Assembly: GCF_003610405.1 (NCBI RefSeq)
Contig: NZ_RAQC01000001.1
Coordinates: 1 to 64,000 of the forward strand
Length of the DNA: 64,000 nt
Source: Microbacterium sp. AG238
GTDB lineage: Bacteria > Actinomycetota > Actinomycetes > Actinomycetales > Microbacteriaceae
Direction of reading: 5' to 3'
The notes beneath the pieces are model-generated. The model worked only from the letters and a program-made list of their open reading frames with translations. It was not told the origin of the DNA and searched no databases. The first letter of the stretch is position 1; every line of letters starts with the position of its first letter. This document shows, one piece after another, positions 43,818-53,339 of the stretch. Position numbers and translations under genes: made by a program.

Positions 43818-44981
43818 GTGACTAGTATATCGATTAACTCATTCGAGGAGATCATCATTCCGGCATCCGCCCACCCTCTCGTCACGCACGCCACCGGCTC
43901 GAGCCGGCTCGTGCGCACCCTGCTCGGCGAACGCGTCGAGAAGACCCCCGTATGGTTCATGCGCCAGGCCGGCCGGTCACTGCCCGAGTACCGCGCGCTG
44001 CGGTCGCAGGGATCGATGCTCGACGCGTGCCTGACACCCGAGCTGGCGAGCGAGATCACGCTGCAACCGGTGCGCCGTCACGGCGTCGACGCGGCCATCT
44101 TCTTCAGCGACATCATCGTTCCGCTGGCGATCCTCGGCATCGAGGTCGAGATCGCGGCCGGACGCGGACCGGTTTTCGCGCGCCCGCTCCGGACGGCGGC
44201 CGACATCGCCCGCGCGGTCGAGATCGACCCGCGTCTCGTTCGCGAGCGCGGCGAGGCCATCGCCCGCGCCGTCGAGCTGACCACGGGGATGCTGGCCGAG
44301 GAGTCGGAGTCGCGCGGTGAGCCGCTGCCGCTCATCGGCTTCGCCGGCGCGCCCTTCACCCTCGCCGCCTACCTCGTCGAGGGCGGACCGTCGAAGGACC
44401 ACTTGGCCGCCCGACGCCTGATCCACGAGGATCCGGCCGCGTGGCGAGCGCTCACGGAATGGCTCGCCCGGGTGACCGGCGAGTTCCTCGCATTGCAGGT
44501 CGAGTCCGGCGCCAGCGCGGCTCAACTGTTCGACTCGTGGGCGGGGGGTCTGCCCCCCGAGGACTATCGAGCCGCAGCGTTGCCGGCATCGGCTGCCTCG
44601 CTCGAGGCGGTGCGCGCCCTTCCGGTCCCGGCGGGTGCCGGCATCGATCACATCCCGCTCGTCCACTTCGGTGTCGGCACGGGGGAGATCCTGCGCGACA
44701 TGGCGTCGATCGGCATCGACGCCCTCGGCGTCGACTACCGCGTGCCACTGGATGAAGCGGCCCGTCGGGTGGGCGGCGACCTCACGCTGCAGGGCAACCT
44801 CGATCCCGCGCTGCTGTTCGCCCCCGCAGAGGTGCGCGATGCCGCGATCGTCCGCATCCTCGAGGCCGGGCGCGCAGCGCGCGCCCACGTGTTCAACCTC
44901 GGCCACGGGGTGCCGATGGAAGCCGACCCCGACGCCATCAGCTCGGTCGTGCGCACCGTCCACGGGTGGCGATCGGCGTGA
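43818..44981 (+). CDS. hemE: Uroporphyrinogen III decarboxylase
   Basis: 387 residues from the outermost possible start. The family signature TPVWFMRQAGRSLPEYR is intact, as are FSDIIVPLAILGIEVE, GFAGAPFTLAAYLVEGG and the C-terminal FNLGHGVP. It decarboxylates uroporphyrinogen III to coproporphyrinogen III. The GTG at 43818 has no ribosome site and lies upstream of the plus-strand -10 box. A perfect GAGGAG (43845-43850) sits 6 bases before an in-frame ATT at 43857 (374 residues), so an AUU start is possible. The next standard start, a GTG at about 43910, would shorten the N-terminus. First gene of the haem operon. Confidence 0.95.
   Translation: MTSISINSFEEIIIPASAHPLVTHATGSSRLVRTLLGERVEKTPVWFMRQAGRSLPEYRALRSQGSMLDACLTPELASEITLQPVRRHGVDAAIFFSDIIVPLAILGIEVEIAAGRGPVFARPLRTAADIARAVEIDPRLVRERGEAIARAVELTTGMLAEESESRGEPLPLIGFAGAPFTLAAYLVEGGPSKDHLAARRLIHEDPAAWRALTEWLARVTGEFLALQVESGASAAQLFDSWAGGLPPEDYRAAALPASAASLEAVRALPVPAGAGIDHIPLVHFGVGTGEILRDMASIGIDALGVDYRVPLDEAARRVGGDLTLQGNLDPALLFAPAEVRDAAIVRILEAGRAARAHVFNLGHGVPMEADPDAISSVVRTVHGWRSA
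43823..43829. promoter_or_regulatory. Overlapping divergent -10 boxes of hemA and hemE
   Basis: TAGTAT on the plus strand (43823-43828) and TATACT on the minus strand (43824-43829) overlap by five bases. The minus-strand box is about 29 bases upstream of the hemA GTG. The plus-strand box is downstream of the only standard-codon hemE start candidate (GTG at 43818), which argues that hemE translation starts later. Confidence 0.5.
43845..43859 (+). promoter_or_regulatory. hemE ribosome site pointing at an ATT codon
   Basis: GAGGAG, a 6-base spacer and ATT in the hemE frame. No ATG, GTG or TTG is available at normal spacing. Confidence 0.45.
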
Positions 44982-46384
44982 CCGTCGAGACCGACGTCAT
45001 CGTCGTTGGGGCCGGTATCGCCGGACTCGTCGTCGCGCTCGAGGCCGTCACCGCGGGTGCGCGGGTCATGGTCGTCGAGTCCGATGACCAGATCGGCGGG
45101 ATGCTGCGCCGCGGACGCATCGCCGGCATCGACGTCGACCTGGGCGCGGAGTCGTTCGCCAAGCGCACCGACGCGGTGCCGCGACTCATCGCCGACTACG
45201 CGCTGCCGCTCGAGGTCGTCGCGCCACGGTCGGGTCCGGCCCATCTGGTCTCGCAGCACGGCGTCGGACTGCCCGGCCCCCGCTGGAGTCGACTGCCGCT
45301 GCCGCGACGAACGGTCATCGGCATCCCTGCCGACCCTCTCGCCCCCGACGTCGTCGCGATCATCGGCGCCCGCGCGGCCGAGCGGGCCGCGGCCGAGATG
45401 CTCGACGCGCCGATCGACCCGACCGCGTCGCTCGCGGATGTCGTCGAGGAGCGCCTCGGCGCGGGGCTCGTCCGCGACCTGGTCGATCCGCTGTGCCGCA
45501 GCATCTACTCGCAGCCGGCCGCGGCGGTTCCGCTGCCGCGGCTCCACCCGAAGATGTGGGCGGCGTTCGAGCGCACCGGCTCGTTGCTCGCCGCAGCGGC
45601 GGAGGTCGCCCCGAACGCTCCCGGTGGCACCGCGGTCGGCGGGATCTCGGGCGGCATGTGGCGGCTCGCCGATGCGGTCGCGGCTCTCGCCGTCGAGCGC
45701 GGCGCGGTGATCCGCACCGGTGCGGCCGTGGCGCACCTCGTCGCCGAACGCGTGTCCGCCGCGACGGTGACGCTCGCCGACGGCGCGACCATCCGCGCCG
45801 GCGTGGTCGTGATCGCGACCGGCCCGCGTGGCGCGGCGACCCTGCTCGGGCAGGACAGCGGCGCGATCGACGCGGCGGCGACCGCGCCGATCCAGCCAGC
45901 CGTCCGCCTGCTCACCGCGGCCGTCACCGCGCCCGACCTCGCAGCAGAACCCGTCGGATCGGGCGTCATCGTCGCGCCCGACGCGCGCACCGCCGCCAAG
46001 GCACTCACCCACATCGACGCGAAATGGGCCTGGGCCCGAGAAGCACTGCCGGAGGGGACCCACCTCGTCCGCCTGTCGGCGCGAGCCGACGACACCACGG
46101 GTCTCGACTCCGCTGGGGCCGTGGCACGCGAGATCTCGCACCTCACCGGTGCGCGCGTCGACCGGGCCGACATCGGTGAGGTCATCACGACCCGATGGCG
46201 CGACGCCGTGGTCCCGGCCGAGTCCGACGCGTGGACCGCGACGGTGATGGATGCCGCGGCCCGCGGCATCCACGTCACCGGAGCCGTCGCCGCCGGAACG
46301 GGTCTCGCATCCGTCATCCCGCATGCCCGCGCTCTCGCGCACGAACTTCTCGCCGATTCCTCCGTTCGAAAGGACTTCCGATGA
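44978..46384 (+). CDS. hemY: Coproporphyrinogen III oxidase, oxygen-dependent FAD enzyme (HemY/CgoX)
   Basis: 468 residues. The FAD-binding motif VIVVGAGIAGLVVALEA is at the N-terminus and the C-terminal flavin motif ends GTGLASVIPHAR. It is of the HemY type. In Gram-positive bacteria these enzymes oxidise coproporphyrinogen III to coproporphyrin III, which agrees with hemQ and a Gram-positive-type hemH next to it. The GTG at 44978 was chosen because it overlaps the hemE stop (GTGA); a GTG four codons earlier is also possible. Confidence 0.91.
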   Translation: MTVETDVIVVGAGIAGLVVALEAVTAGARVMVVESDDQIGGMLRRGRIAGIDVDLGAESFAKRTDAVPRLIADYALPLEVVAPRSGPAHLVSQHGVGLPGPRWSRLPLPRRTVIGIPADPLAPDVVAIIGARAAERAAAEMLDAPIDPTASLADVVEERLGAGLVRDLVDPLCRSIYSQPAAAVPLPRLHPKMWAAFERTGSLLAAAAEVAPNAPGGTAVGGISGGMWRLADAVAALAVERGAVIRTGAAVAHLVAERVSAATVTLADGATIRAGVVVIATGPRGAATLLGQDSGAIDAAATAPIQPAVRLLTAAVTAPDLAAEPVGSGVIVAPDARTAAKALTHIDAKWAWAREALPEGTHLVRLSARADDTTGLDSAGAVAREISHLTGARVDRADIGEVITTRWRDAVVPAESDAWTATVMDAAARGIHVTGAVAAGTGLASVIPHARALAHELLADSSVRKDFR

Positions 46385-47070
46385 CCGAACAGGTTCCACT
46401 CGGTTACACGCTCTTCGCGATCCTCGCCGGCCCCCGCCCGCGCCCGCAGGCTCCCACCGATGCCGACCTCGCCGAGCTCGAGCGCGTCGTGGGCGGACTG
46501 CCCGGCGCCGGTGTGACGGTGCGCGGTCTGTACGACGTCACCGGCATGCGGGCAGGCGCCGACCTGATGGTCTGGCTGCACACCGCTCCCGGCTCCGACG
46601 ACGACCCGGCGGCGTTGCAGCGCGCACTGCGCGAGCTGCGCCGCACAGCGGCGCTGGCCGCCTTCGACCTCGAGTGGAGCGCGATGGGCGTGCACCGCGA
46701 GGCGGAGTTCAACAAGCGTCACGTCCCCGGCTATCTCCGCGGCGAGCACGCCCGCGAGTGGCTGTGCCTCTACCCGTTCGTGCGCAGCTACGAGTGGTAC
46801 CTGCTTCCCGAGGAAGAGCGCTCGGCGATGCTCGCCCAGCACGGCCGTCGCGGCGCGAAGTTCTCGGACGTCATCGCGAACACGGTCTCGACCTTCGCCC
46901 TCAGCGACTACGAGTGGCTGCTGCCCCTCGAGAGCGACGAGCTGATCAGCCTCGTCGACCTCATGCGCGATCTGCGCGCCACCGATGCGCGGCGACACGT
47001 CCGCGAAGAGGTCCCCTTCTACACCGGCCGACGCGTCGAGGTGTCCGAACTGGCGGAGGTGCTGTCCTGA
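46381..47070 (+). CDS. hemQ: Coproheme decarboxylase HemQ
   Basis: 229 residues of the chlorite-dismutase-like fold. Features of actinobacterial HemQ are visible: FNKRHVPGYL, YPFVRSYEWYLLP (catalytic Tyr region), MLAQHGRRGAKF (haem-ligand His region), and TVSTFALSDYEWLLPLESDE. It decarboxylates iron-coproporphyrin III to haem b with peroxide. The ATG overlaps the hemY stop by 4 bases. Its presence marks the coproporphyrin-dependent branch. Confidence 0.94.
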   Translation: MTEQVPLGYTLFAILAGPRPRPQAPTDADLAELERVVGGLPGAGVTVRGLYDVTGMRAGADLMVWLHTAPGSDDDPAALQRALRELRRTAALAAFDLEWSAMGVHREAEFNKRHVPGYLRGEHAREWLCLYPFVRSYEWYLLPEEERSAMLAQHGRRGAKFSDVIANTVSTFALSDYEWLLPLESDELISLVDLMRDLRATDARRHVREEVPFYTGRRVEVSELAEVLS

Positions 47071-48284
47071 TGAGCGCGAACGAGTTCCGACCCAAGCCGC
47101 CGCGCGCGCAGAGCGCGCCGCCGTGCGCCCCGGGCTGCGCAGTTCCCGCGGCCGGTCCCGCCTCGTGCGGGGGAGCGCCGCACGTGAGCGAGCCCACGTC
47201 GTACGACGCGCTGCTGCTGCTCGGTTTCGGTGGGCCGGAGGGGCAGGACGACGTCCTGCCGTTCCTCCGCAACGTCACCGCGGGGCGCGGTATCCCGGAT
47301 GAGCGCCTCGAAGAGGTCGCCCACCACTACCGTCACTTCGGCGGAGTCTCGCCCATCAACCAGCACAACCGCGAGCTGAAGGCCGCGCTCGAGGCGGAGA
47401 TCGCCGCGCGCGGGCTCGGGCTTCCGGTCTACTGGGGCAACCGCAACTGGATGCCGTACGTCGACGACGCGCTGCGCGAGCTGCACGCCGACGGACACCG
47501 GCGCGTCATCGCGATCGCGACCAGCGCCTACAGCTCGTACTCGTCGTGCCGCCAGTATCGCGAAGACCTGGCCGACGCGATGGAGGCGACGAGCCTGGCG
47601 GGCGAGATCGAGATCGACAAGGTGCGGCAGTTCTTCGACCACCCCGGGTTCGTCGCCCCGTTCGTCGACGGGATCCGCGAGGGTCTGGCGAAGGTGCGCG
47701 AGCGCGGCATAGCCGACGCCGACATCGAGATCCTCTTCTCGACGCACTCGATCCCCAACTCCGACGCCGACCGTTCCGGCCCGCCCGAGCGCGGCTTCGG
47801 CGCCGGAGGCGCATATGTCGCGCAGCACACCGCGGTGGCCGAGGCGATCGTGGCCGAGCTCGGCACGACGAGCCCCTGGCAGCTGGTGTTCCAGAGCCGC
47901 TCCGGCCCGCCGTCCGTGCCGTGGCTCGAGCCCGACATCAACGACGCGATCGCGGAGCTTCCCGCCGCCGGCCGCAAGGCCGTGCTCATCGTGCCGCTCG
48001 GATTCGTCAGCGACCACATGGAAGTGCTGTGGGACCTCGACACCGAGGCGATGGAGACGGCCGAGGAGCACGGTCTGTTCGCCGTTCGCACCGCCTCGCC
48101 GAGCACGCACCCGGCCTACGTCGCGGGTCTGGTCGACCTCGTGGAAGAGCGACTGAACGGAACGCCGGTCGAGGAGCGCCCTGCGGTGACGTCGTTGGGC
48201 CCGTGGTACGACGTGTGCCGGCCGGGATGCTGCGAGAACAAGCGGCTGGGCTTCCAGCCTGCGCTCGCGGGGGTGGCGCCGTGA
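47070..48284 (+). CDS. hemH: Coproporphyrin ferrochelatase, probable [2Fe-2S] protein
   Basis: 404 residues, longer than usual. The chelatase domain starts at YDALLLLGFGGPEG (about residue 44). YSSYSSCRQYRED places a Cys at the position that binds the [2Fe-2S] cluster in mycobacterial ferrochelatase, and CRPGCCENK near the C-terminus supplies further Cys. It inserts iron into coproporphyrin III. The first about 40 residues are a Pro/Ala-rich extension with three extra Cys (19, 23, 33). The ATG at 47070 shares one base with the hemQ stop. A GTG at 47184 would remove the extension but would lose the coupling. Confidence 0.93.
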   Translation: MSANEFRPKPPRAQSAPPCAPGCAVPAAGPASCGGAPHVSEPTSYDALLLLGFGGPEGQDDVLPFLRNVTAGRGIPDERLEEVAHHYRHFGGVSPINQHNRELKAALEAEIAARGLGLPVYWGNRNWMPYVDDALRELHADGHRRVIAIATSAYSSYSSCRQYREDLADAMEATSLAGEIEIDKVRQFFDHPGFVAPFVDGIREGLAKVRERGIADADIEILFSTHSIPNSDADRSGPPERGFGAGGAYVAQHTAVAEAIVAELGTTSPWQLVFQSRSGPPSVPWLEPDINDAIAELPAAGRKAVLIVPLGFVSDHMEVLWDLDTEAMETAEEHGLFAVRTASPSTHPAYVAGLVDLVEERLNGTPVEERPAVTSLGPWYDVCRPGCCENKRLGFQPALAGVAP

Positions 48285-49261
48285 CAGCCGTCGCACCCGA
48301 CGTCGACAGGTCGACCGAGCCGGTCCTGCGCCTGGGAACACGCGCGAGCCTGCTCGCGACGACCCAGTCGCGGCATGTCGCCGACGCGATCACGGCGGCG
48401 ACCGGAATCGCCGTCGAACTCGTCGAGATCACGACGGACGGCGACGTCCTGACCGGCTCGCTCGCCCAGATGGGCGGAACCGGGGTCTTCGCCACGGCGC
48501 TGCGTGAGGCGCTCCTCCGCGGCGACTGCGACCTCGTCGTGCACTCGATGAAGGATCTGCCCACCGCGCCGTATCCGGGGCTGACGATCGGCGCCGTCCC
48601 GCCGCGGGCGCCGCAGCGGGACGTCCTGTGCGGTCCCATCGCCGAGGCGACCCTCGATGGGCTTCCCGAGGGCGCGGTCGTCGGCACCGGTTCGCCCCGA
48701 CGCGTCGCCCAGGTGCTGCGTCGCCGGCCCGACCTGCGGGTCCGCGACATCCGCGGCAACATCGACACGCGTCTGCGCAAGATGCGCGACGGCGAGTACG
48801 ACGCGATCGTCCTCGCCGAGGCGGGGCTGCGGCGGATCGAGCGCGACGCGGCCATCGGCGAGGTCTTCCCCCTCGACCGCTGGCCGACCTCGGCCGGGCA
48901 GGGGGCCCTGGCGGTCGAGATCCGCACCGCCGATGTCGACGGACCCATCGGGCGTTCCGTCGCCCGGGTCGACGATGTCGAATCGTCGTCGCGGGCCCTT
49001 CTCGAGCGTGCGGTCCTGCGCCGCCTGGAGGCCGGATGCGCCGCCCCGGTCGGCATCTCCGTGACCGGGCTGGCGGCCGAATCCGTCTTCGTCGCCGAGG
49101 TCTACGCCCCCGATGGCGAGCGCACGGTGCGCGCGCAGCGTGCTCTGCACGCCGACCTGACCTCGGACGACGCGCGCGAGTCGGTGGCCGCCGACGTCGT
49201 GGCCGAACTGCTGGACGGCGGTGCTGCGGACATCGCCGATCTGCCGGGGACGAGCCGATGA
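48281..49261 (+). CDS. hemC: Hydroxymethylbilane synthase
   Basis: 326 residues. Domain 1 opens with LRLGTRASLLATTQS, followed by the conserved VHSMKDLPT and TGSPRRVAQVLRRRPDLRVRDIRGN. The dipyrromethane-cofactor Cys is in RRLEAGCAAPVG. It joins four porphobilinogens into hydroxymethylbilane. The GTG start overlaps the hemH stop by 4 bases. Confidence 0.96.
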   Translation: MTAVAPDVDRSTEPVLRLGTRASLLATTQSRHVADAITAATGIAVELVEITTDGDVLTGSLAQMGGTGVFATALREALLRGDCDLVVHSMKDLPTAPYPGLTIGAVPPRAPQRDVLCGPIAEATLDGLPEGAVVGTGSPRRVAQVLRRRPDLRVRDIRGNIDTRLRKMRDGEYDAIVLAEAGLRRIERDAAIGEVFPLDRWPTSAGQGALAVEIRTADVDGPIGRSVARVDDVESSSRALLERAVLRRLEAGCAAPVGISVTGLAAESVFVAEVYAPDGERTVRAQRALHADLTSDDARESVAADVVAELLDGGAADIADLPGTSR

Positions 49262-50028
49262 CCGGCGGTCTGCGCGGACGGCGCATCCTGATCCCTCGCG
49301 GCGGAGCGTGGGGTGACCGCGTGCGCGACGAGGTCGAGCGACGCGGCGCGACGGGTGTGATCGCCCCTCTCATCGAGTCGCGGCCCCCGCGCGACCTCGC
49401 AGCCCGTGACGCCGCGTTCGCCCGCTTGGCGGCGGGCGAGTACGCCTGGGTGTTCATCACCAGCGCCGCCACCGTCGAGCAGCTGGTCGCGCAGCGCGTG
49501 AGCATTCCGATCGGCACCCGCATCGCCGCGGTCGGGCGACCGACGGCGCGCGCCGTCGCCGACGCGGGCTTCGAGGTCGAGTTCGTTCCCGTAGGCACCT
49601 CGTCGGCGACGAACATGATCGCGCAGTGGTGTGCCGGTCGCTCGCCGCGATCGACGGGACGCTGCCTCGTGCTCCGCTCCGACCTCGCGATGGCTGTCAT
49701 CAGCGACGAGCTCGAGCTCCAGGGCTACGAGGTCGACGTCTGCATCGCGTACCGGACGGTGGGGGTCGACCTGACCCCCGAGATCGCCGACGAGGTGCGC
49801 ACCGGAGCGATCGACACCGTGCTCCTGACGTCGCTCAGCGTCGGCCGCGAGCTCCGCCGCCAGGTCGGCATCCCCGGACCCGAGGTGTTCATCGCCTCGA
49901 TCGGCCCGGGAACCACGCGTGACGCCGAGAAGCTCGGCTACACCGTGCACCACACCGCACACTCGCAGAGCGTCGACGCCCTCATCGCAGAGCTCGACGC
50001 GCGACCCGCACCAGAGGATTCCCCATGA
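49258..50028 (+). CDS. hemD: Uroporphyrinogen-III synthase
   Basis: 256 residues. HemD sequences are poorly conserved, but the two-domain pattern is visible: [42 protein letters not shown] and [30 protein letters not shown]. It closes hydroxymethylbilane to uroporphyrinogen III. The ATG overlaps the hemC stop by 4 bases and the stop overlaps hemB by 4 bases, which supports the assignment. Confidence 0.9.
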   Translation: MTGGLRGRRILIPRGGAWGDRVRDEVERRGATGVIAPLIESRPPRDLAARDAAFARLAAGEYAWVFITSAATVEQLVAQRVSIPIGTRIAAVGRPTARAVADAGFEVEFVPVGTSSATNMIAQWCAGRSPRSTGRCLVLRSDLAMAVISDELELQGYEVDVCIAYRTVGVDLTPEIADEVRTGAIDTVLLTSLSVGRELRRQVGIPGPEVFIASIGPGTTRDAEKLGYTVHHTAHSQSVDALIAELDARPAPEDSP

Positions 50029-51020
50029 GCACCTTCCCCGAGCGTCGCCTGCGCCGCACGCGTCGCACTCCCGCGATGCGCCGGCTGTCCACCGAGCACC
50101 ACCTCGTCGCCGCGCAGCTCGTGCTGCCCGTCTTCGTGAAGGAGGGCATCGACGAGGCGCTGCCGATCGCGAGCATGCCCGGCGTCATGCAGCATCCGCT
50201 CGAGGCGATCGCGGGCGTCGTGACGGATGCCGCGGACGCGGGCGTCGGCGGCATCATGCTGTTCGGCGTACCCGCCGTCCGCGACGCCGAGGGATCGGGC
50301 GCGGTCGCCGAGGACGGCATCCTCAACCGCGCCATCCGGGTCGCGCGCGATGCCGCGCAGGGGCGCATCACGGTGCAGGCCGACCTCTGCCTCGACGAGT
50401 TCACCGACCACGGCCACTGCGGTCTGCTCGCCGCCGACGGCTCGGTCGACAACGACGCCACCCTCGAGGTCTACGCGCAGATGGCGCTGGCTCAGGCCCG
50501 GGCGGGCGCGGAAGTGCTCGGGCTCTCGGGGATGATGGACGGTCAGGTCGCGGTCATCCGTGGCGCGCTCGACGCGGCCGGGTACACCGACGTCGCACTC
50601 CTGGCCTATTCGGCGAAGTACGCCTCGGCGTACTACGGGCCGTTCCGCGACGCCGTCGAGTCGACCCTGCAGGGCGATCGCCGCACGTACCAGCTCGACC
50701 CCGCCAACGGCCGCGAGGGCGTCGCCGAGGCCATGCAGGACATCGCCGAGGGCGCGGACTACGTCATGGTCAAGCCCGCAGGCCCCTACCTCGACGTGCT
50801 GGCGCGCGTCGCCGACGCCGCCACCGTGCCCGTGTGGGCTTACCAGGTGTCGGGGGAGTACGCGATGATCGAGCTCGCCGCGCGTGCCGGCGCGATCGAT
50901 CGCGAGCGCACGATCGCGGAATCCCTAGTGGGCATCCGCCGGGCCGGCGCCGATGTCATCCTCACCTACTGGGCCCGTGAGGTGGCCGACTGGATCCGCG
51001 CCGGAAAGGACTTCGCATGA
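50025..51020 (+). CDS. hemB: Porphobilinogen synthase (5-aminolevulinate dehydratase)
   Basis: 331 residues, usual length. [20 protein letters not shown] opens the protein. The metal-site region reads [14 protein letters not shown], which keeps two of the zinc-type cysteines with an Asp-type pattern between. The active-site lysines are in [14 protein letters not shown] and [11 protein letters not shown]. It condenses two 5-aminolevulinates to porphobilinogen. Overlaps hemD by 4 bases and hemL by 4 bases. Confidence 0.95.
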   Translation: MSTFPERRLRRTRRTPAMRRLSTEHHLVAAQLVLPVFVKEGIDEALPIASMPGVMQHPLEAIAGVVTDAADAGVGGIMLFGVPAVRDAEGSGAVAEDGILNRAIRVARDAAQGRITVQADLCLDEFTDHGHCGLLAADGSVDNDATLEVYAQMALAQARAGAEVLGLSGMMDGQVAVIRGALDAAGYTDVALLAYSAKYASAYYGPFRDAVESTLQGDRRTYQLDPANGREGVAEAMQDIAEGADYVMVKPAGPYLDVLARVADAATVPVWAYQVSGEYAMIELAARAGAIDRERTIAESLVGIRRAGADVILTYWAREVADWIRAGKDFA

Positions 51021-52336
51021 GCCGCAACGACGAACTGTTCGATCGGGCCCGAGCCGTCATCCCCGGTGGTGTGAACTCGCCGGTCCGCGCCTTCGGCTCG
51101 GTCGGCGGCACACCGCGCTTCTACGTCTCGGCGAGCGGACCATACGTCACCGACGCGGACGGGCGCGACTACGTCGACCTCGTCGCGAGCTGGGGGCCCG
51201 CTCTGGTGGGCCACGCGCATCCCGGGGTCATCGATGCCGTCGTCGACGCCGCTCGTCGCGGACTGTCGTTCGGCGCCTCGACCCCCGCCGAGACGGAGCT
51301 GGCCGAGGAGATCCGCCGCCGCGTGCCGATCGCCGAGAAGATCCGCCTCGTCTCCACCGGCACGGAGGCGACGATGACCGCTATCCGGCTCGCCCGCGGT
51401 GCCACCGGGCGTGACCTGCTGGTGAAGTTCTCGGGGCACTACCACGGGCATTCCGACGGGCTGCTCGCACAGGCGGGTTCGGGACTCGCGACCCTCGCGC
51501 TGCCGGGGTCCGCGGGTGTCCCGGCACCGATCGCCGCGCAGACGCTCGTTGTGCCCTACAACGACGAGGCGGCCCTCGAGGCGGTCTTCGCCGAGCACGG
51601 TGCGAACATCGCCGCGGTGATCACCGAGGCCGCGGGCGCGAACATGGGTGTCGTCCCACCCGCCCCGGGCTTCACGACGTTCCTCCGCGAGCTAACGAAC
51701 CGCCACGGCGCGCTGCTCATCAGCGACGAGGTGCTCACCGGATTCCGCTCCGGCCCGTCGGGCTACTGGGGCGTCCTGCGCCAGGCGGGGGAGGACATCG
51801 CGCCCGACCTGCTGACCTTCGGCAAGGTGGTCGGCGGGGGCCTCCCCGTGGCCGCTCTCGCCGGTCGTGCCGAGATCATGGACCTGCTCGCACCCCTGGG
51901 CCCGGTGTACCAGGCCGGCACGCTCTCGGGTAACCCTGTCGCGGTCGCCGCGGGTCTCGCCACCCTCCGCCTCGCCGACGCCGGGGTGTACGACCGCATC
52001 TCACGCGCGGCTGACACCGTCTCGGTGGCGGCATCCGCGGCGCTCGACGCCGCGGGCGTGCCCCACGTCGTCCAGCGTGCCGGAACGCTCTTCAGCGTCT
52101 TCTTCGGTGCCGCCGTCGTCGCCGGCGTACCCGACTACGAGACGGCGACGCGTCAGGATGCCGGCGCCTACGCCGCCTTCTTCCACGCGATGCTCGACGC
52201 GGGGGTGTCGCTTCCGCCCTCGGCCTTCGAGGCGTGGTTCCTCACCGCGGCACACGACGACGTCGCTCTCGGGCGCATCCTCGAGGCGCTGCCGGGCGCC
52301 GCACGAGCAGCTGCCGCCGCGTCCGCAGACAGCTGA
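51017..52336 (+). CDS. hemL: Glutamate-1-semialdehyde 2,1-aminomutase
   Basis: 439 residues. Class III aminotransferase fold with [21 protein letters not shown] and the PLP lysine in [15 protein letters not shown]. It turns glutamate-1-semialdehyde into 5-aminolevulinate, using the product of HemA. It is the last gene of the eight-gene operon, followed by a strong hairpin 5 bases after the stop. Confidence 0.95.
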   Translation: MSRNDELFDRARAVIPGGVNSPVRAFGSVGGTPRFYVSASGPYVTDADGRDYVDLVASWGPALVGHAHPGVIDAVVDAARRGLSFGASTPAETELAEEIRRRVPIAEKIRLVSTGTEATMTAIRLARGATGRDLLVKFSGHYHGHSDGLLAQAGSGLATLALPGSAGVPAPIAAQTLVVPYNDEAALEAVFAEHGANIAAVITEAAGANMGVVPPAPGFTTFLRELTNRHGALLISDEVLTGFRSGPSGYWGVLRQAGEDIAPDLLTFGKVVGGGLPVAALAGRAEIMDLLAPLGPVYQAGTLSGNPVAVAAGLATLRLADAGVYDRISRAADTVSVAASAALDAAGVPHVVQRAGTLFSVFFGAAVVAGVPDYETATRQDAGAYAAFFHAMLDAGVSLPPSAFEAWFLTAAHDDVALGRILEALPGAARAAAAASADS

Positions 52337-52340
52337 CCCG

Positions 52341-52373
52341 GGCGCCGCGTCGTCCGCGGGGCGACGCGGCGCC
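52341..52373 (+). terminator. Terminator of the haem operon
   Basis: A perfect 12-bp stem (GGCGCCGCGTCG) with a 9-base loop begins 5 bases after the hemL stop. No T-run follows, as is common in high-GC genomes. The ksgA -10 box starts 8 bases later. Confidence 0.7.
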
Positions 52374-52380
52374 GCCCAAC

Positions 52381-52386
52381 TAGGCT
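52381..52386 (+). promoter_or_regulatory. -10 box of a probable leaderless promoter (ksgA)
   Basis: TAGGCT, 7 bases before the ksgA ATG at 52394. Its -35 region would fall inside the hemL terminator stem. Confidence 0.5.
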
Positions 52387-52393
52387 GGTCCTC

Positions 52394-53239
52394 ATGCCTG
52401 TGACCCTCCTCGGTGCCGCCGAGATCCGCGCCCTCGCGGCCGAACTCGACGTGACTCCCACGAAGAAGCTCGGGCAGAACTTCGTCGTCGACGCCAACAC
52501 GGTACGCAAGATCGTCCACGCGGCACGCGTTCAGCCCGACGAACGCGTCGTCGAGATCGGGCCGGGCCTGGGGTCGCTGACCCTGGCGATCCTCGAAACC
52601 GGTGCCCGCGTCACGGCGGTCGAGATCGATCACCGCCTCGCCGCGCACCTCCCGGTCACCGCCGCCAGACACGGTGTCGCCGACGACGCGCTCACGGTCG
52701 TCGACGCCGATGCCATGCGGGTGACCGAGCTGCCAGGCGAGCCGACCGTGCTGGTCGCGAACCTGCCGTACAACGTCAGTGTGCCCGTGCTGCTGCACTT
52801 CCTCGAGACCTTCCCCTACCTCCAGCGCGGCGTCGTCATGGTGCAGGCCGAGGTCGCCGAACGCCTCGCCGCCGCGCCCGGCTCGAAGATCTACGGCTCG
52901 CCGAGCGCGAAGGCCGCGTGGTACGGGTCATGGCGTCTGGCCGGCACGGTCTCGCGGCAGGTGTTCTGGCCCGTCCCGAACGTCGACAGCCTGCTGGTCG
53001 CCTTCGAACGCGACACCGACGCGCGCGGCGACGAAGCCCTCCGCCGGCGCACGTTCCAGATCATCGACGCGGCTTTCGGCCAGCGACGCAAGATGCTCCG
53101 CCAGGCCGTCTCGCCGCTGTTCGGCGGTACCGCGGCATCGGCGTCTGCGGCGCTCGAGGCCGCCGGGATCGACCCGACGCTGCGCGGCGAACAGCTCACG
53201 ATCGACGATTTCGTGCGGTTGGCGGCATCCGTTCACTGA
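52394..53239 (+). CDS. rsmA: 16S rRNA dimethyladenosine transferase
   Basis: 281 residues (KsgA). SAM-binding motifs are [15 protein letters not shown] and VVDADAMR; the catalytic motif is NLPYNV, preceded by [10 protein letters not shown] at the N-terminus. It dimethylates the two adjacent adenosines in the 3' hairpin of 16S rRNA. It is transcribed alone from a leaderless-type promoter. In many actinobacteria rsmA is next to ispE; here four genes intervene. Confidence 0.96.
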   Translation: MPVTLLGAAEIRALAAELDVTPTKKLGQNFVVDANTVRKIVHAARVQPDERVVEIGPGLGSLTLAILETGARVTAVEIDHRLAAHLPVTAARHGVADDALTVVDADAMRVTELPGEPTVLVANLPYNVSVPVLLHFLETFPYLQRGVVMVQAEVAERLAAAPGSKIYGSPSAKAAWYGSWRLAGTVSRQVFWPVPNVDSLLVAFERDTDARGDEALRRRTFQIIDAAFGQRRKMLRQAVSPLFGGTAASASAALEAAGIDPTLRGEQLTIDDFVRLAASVH

Positions 53240-53281
53240 ATGATCATCAGCGCGTCATCGGGTTCTCCCGAAACATGCCGG

Positions 53282-53287
53282 TAACAT
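53282..53287 (+). promoter_or_regulatory. -10 box of the metallophosphoesterase gene
   Basis: TAACAT in the 100-base gap after rsmA would give a leader of about 45 bases ending in the CGGAAGAG ribosome site. Confidence 0.4.
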
Positions 53288-53339
53288 TCGGGGCGAGCCG
53301 CGAGCGTCGCGGCGAGCATCACCCGACCCGGAAGAGACG

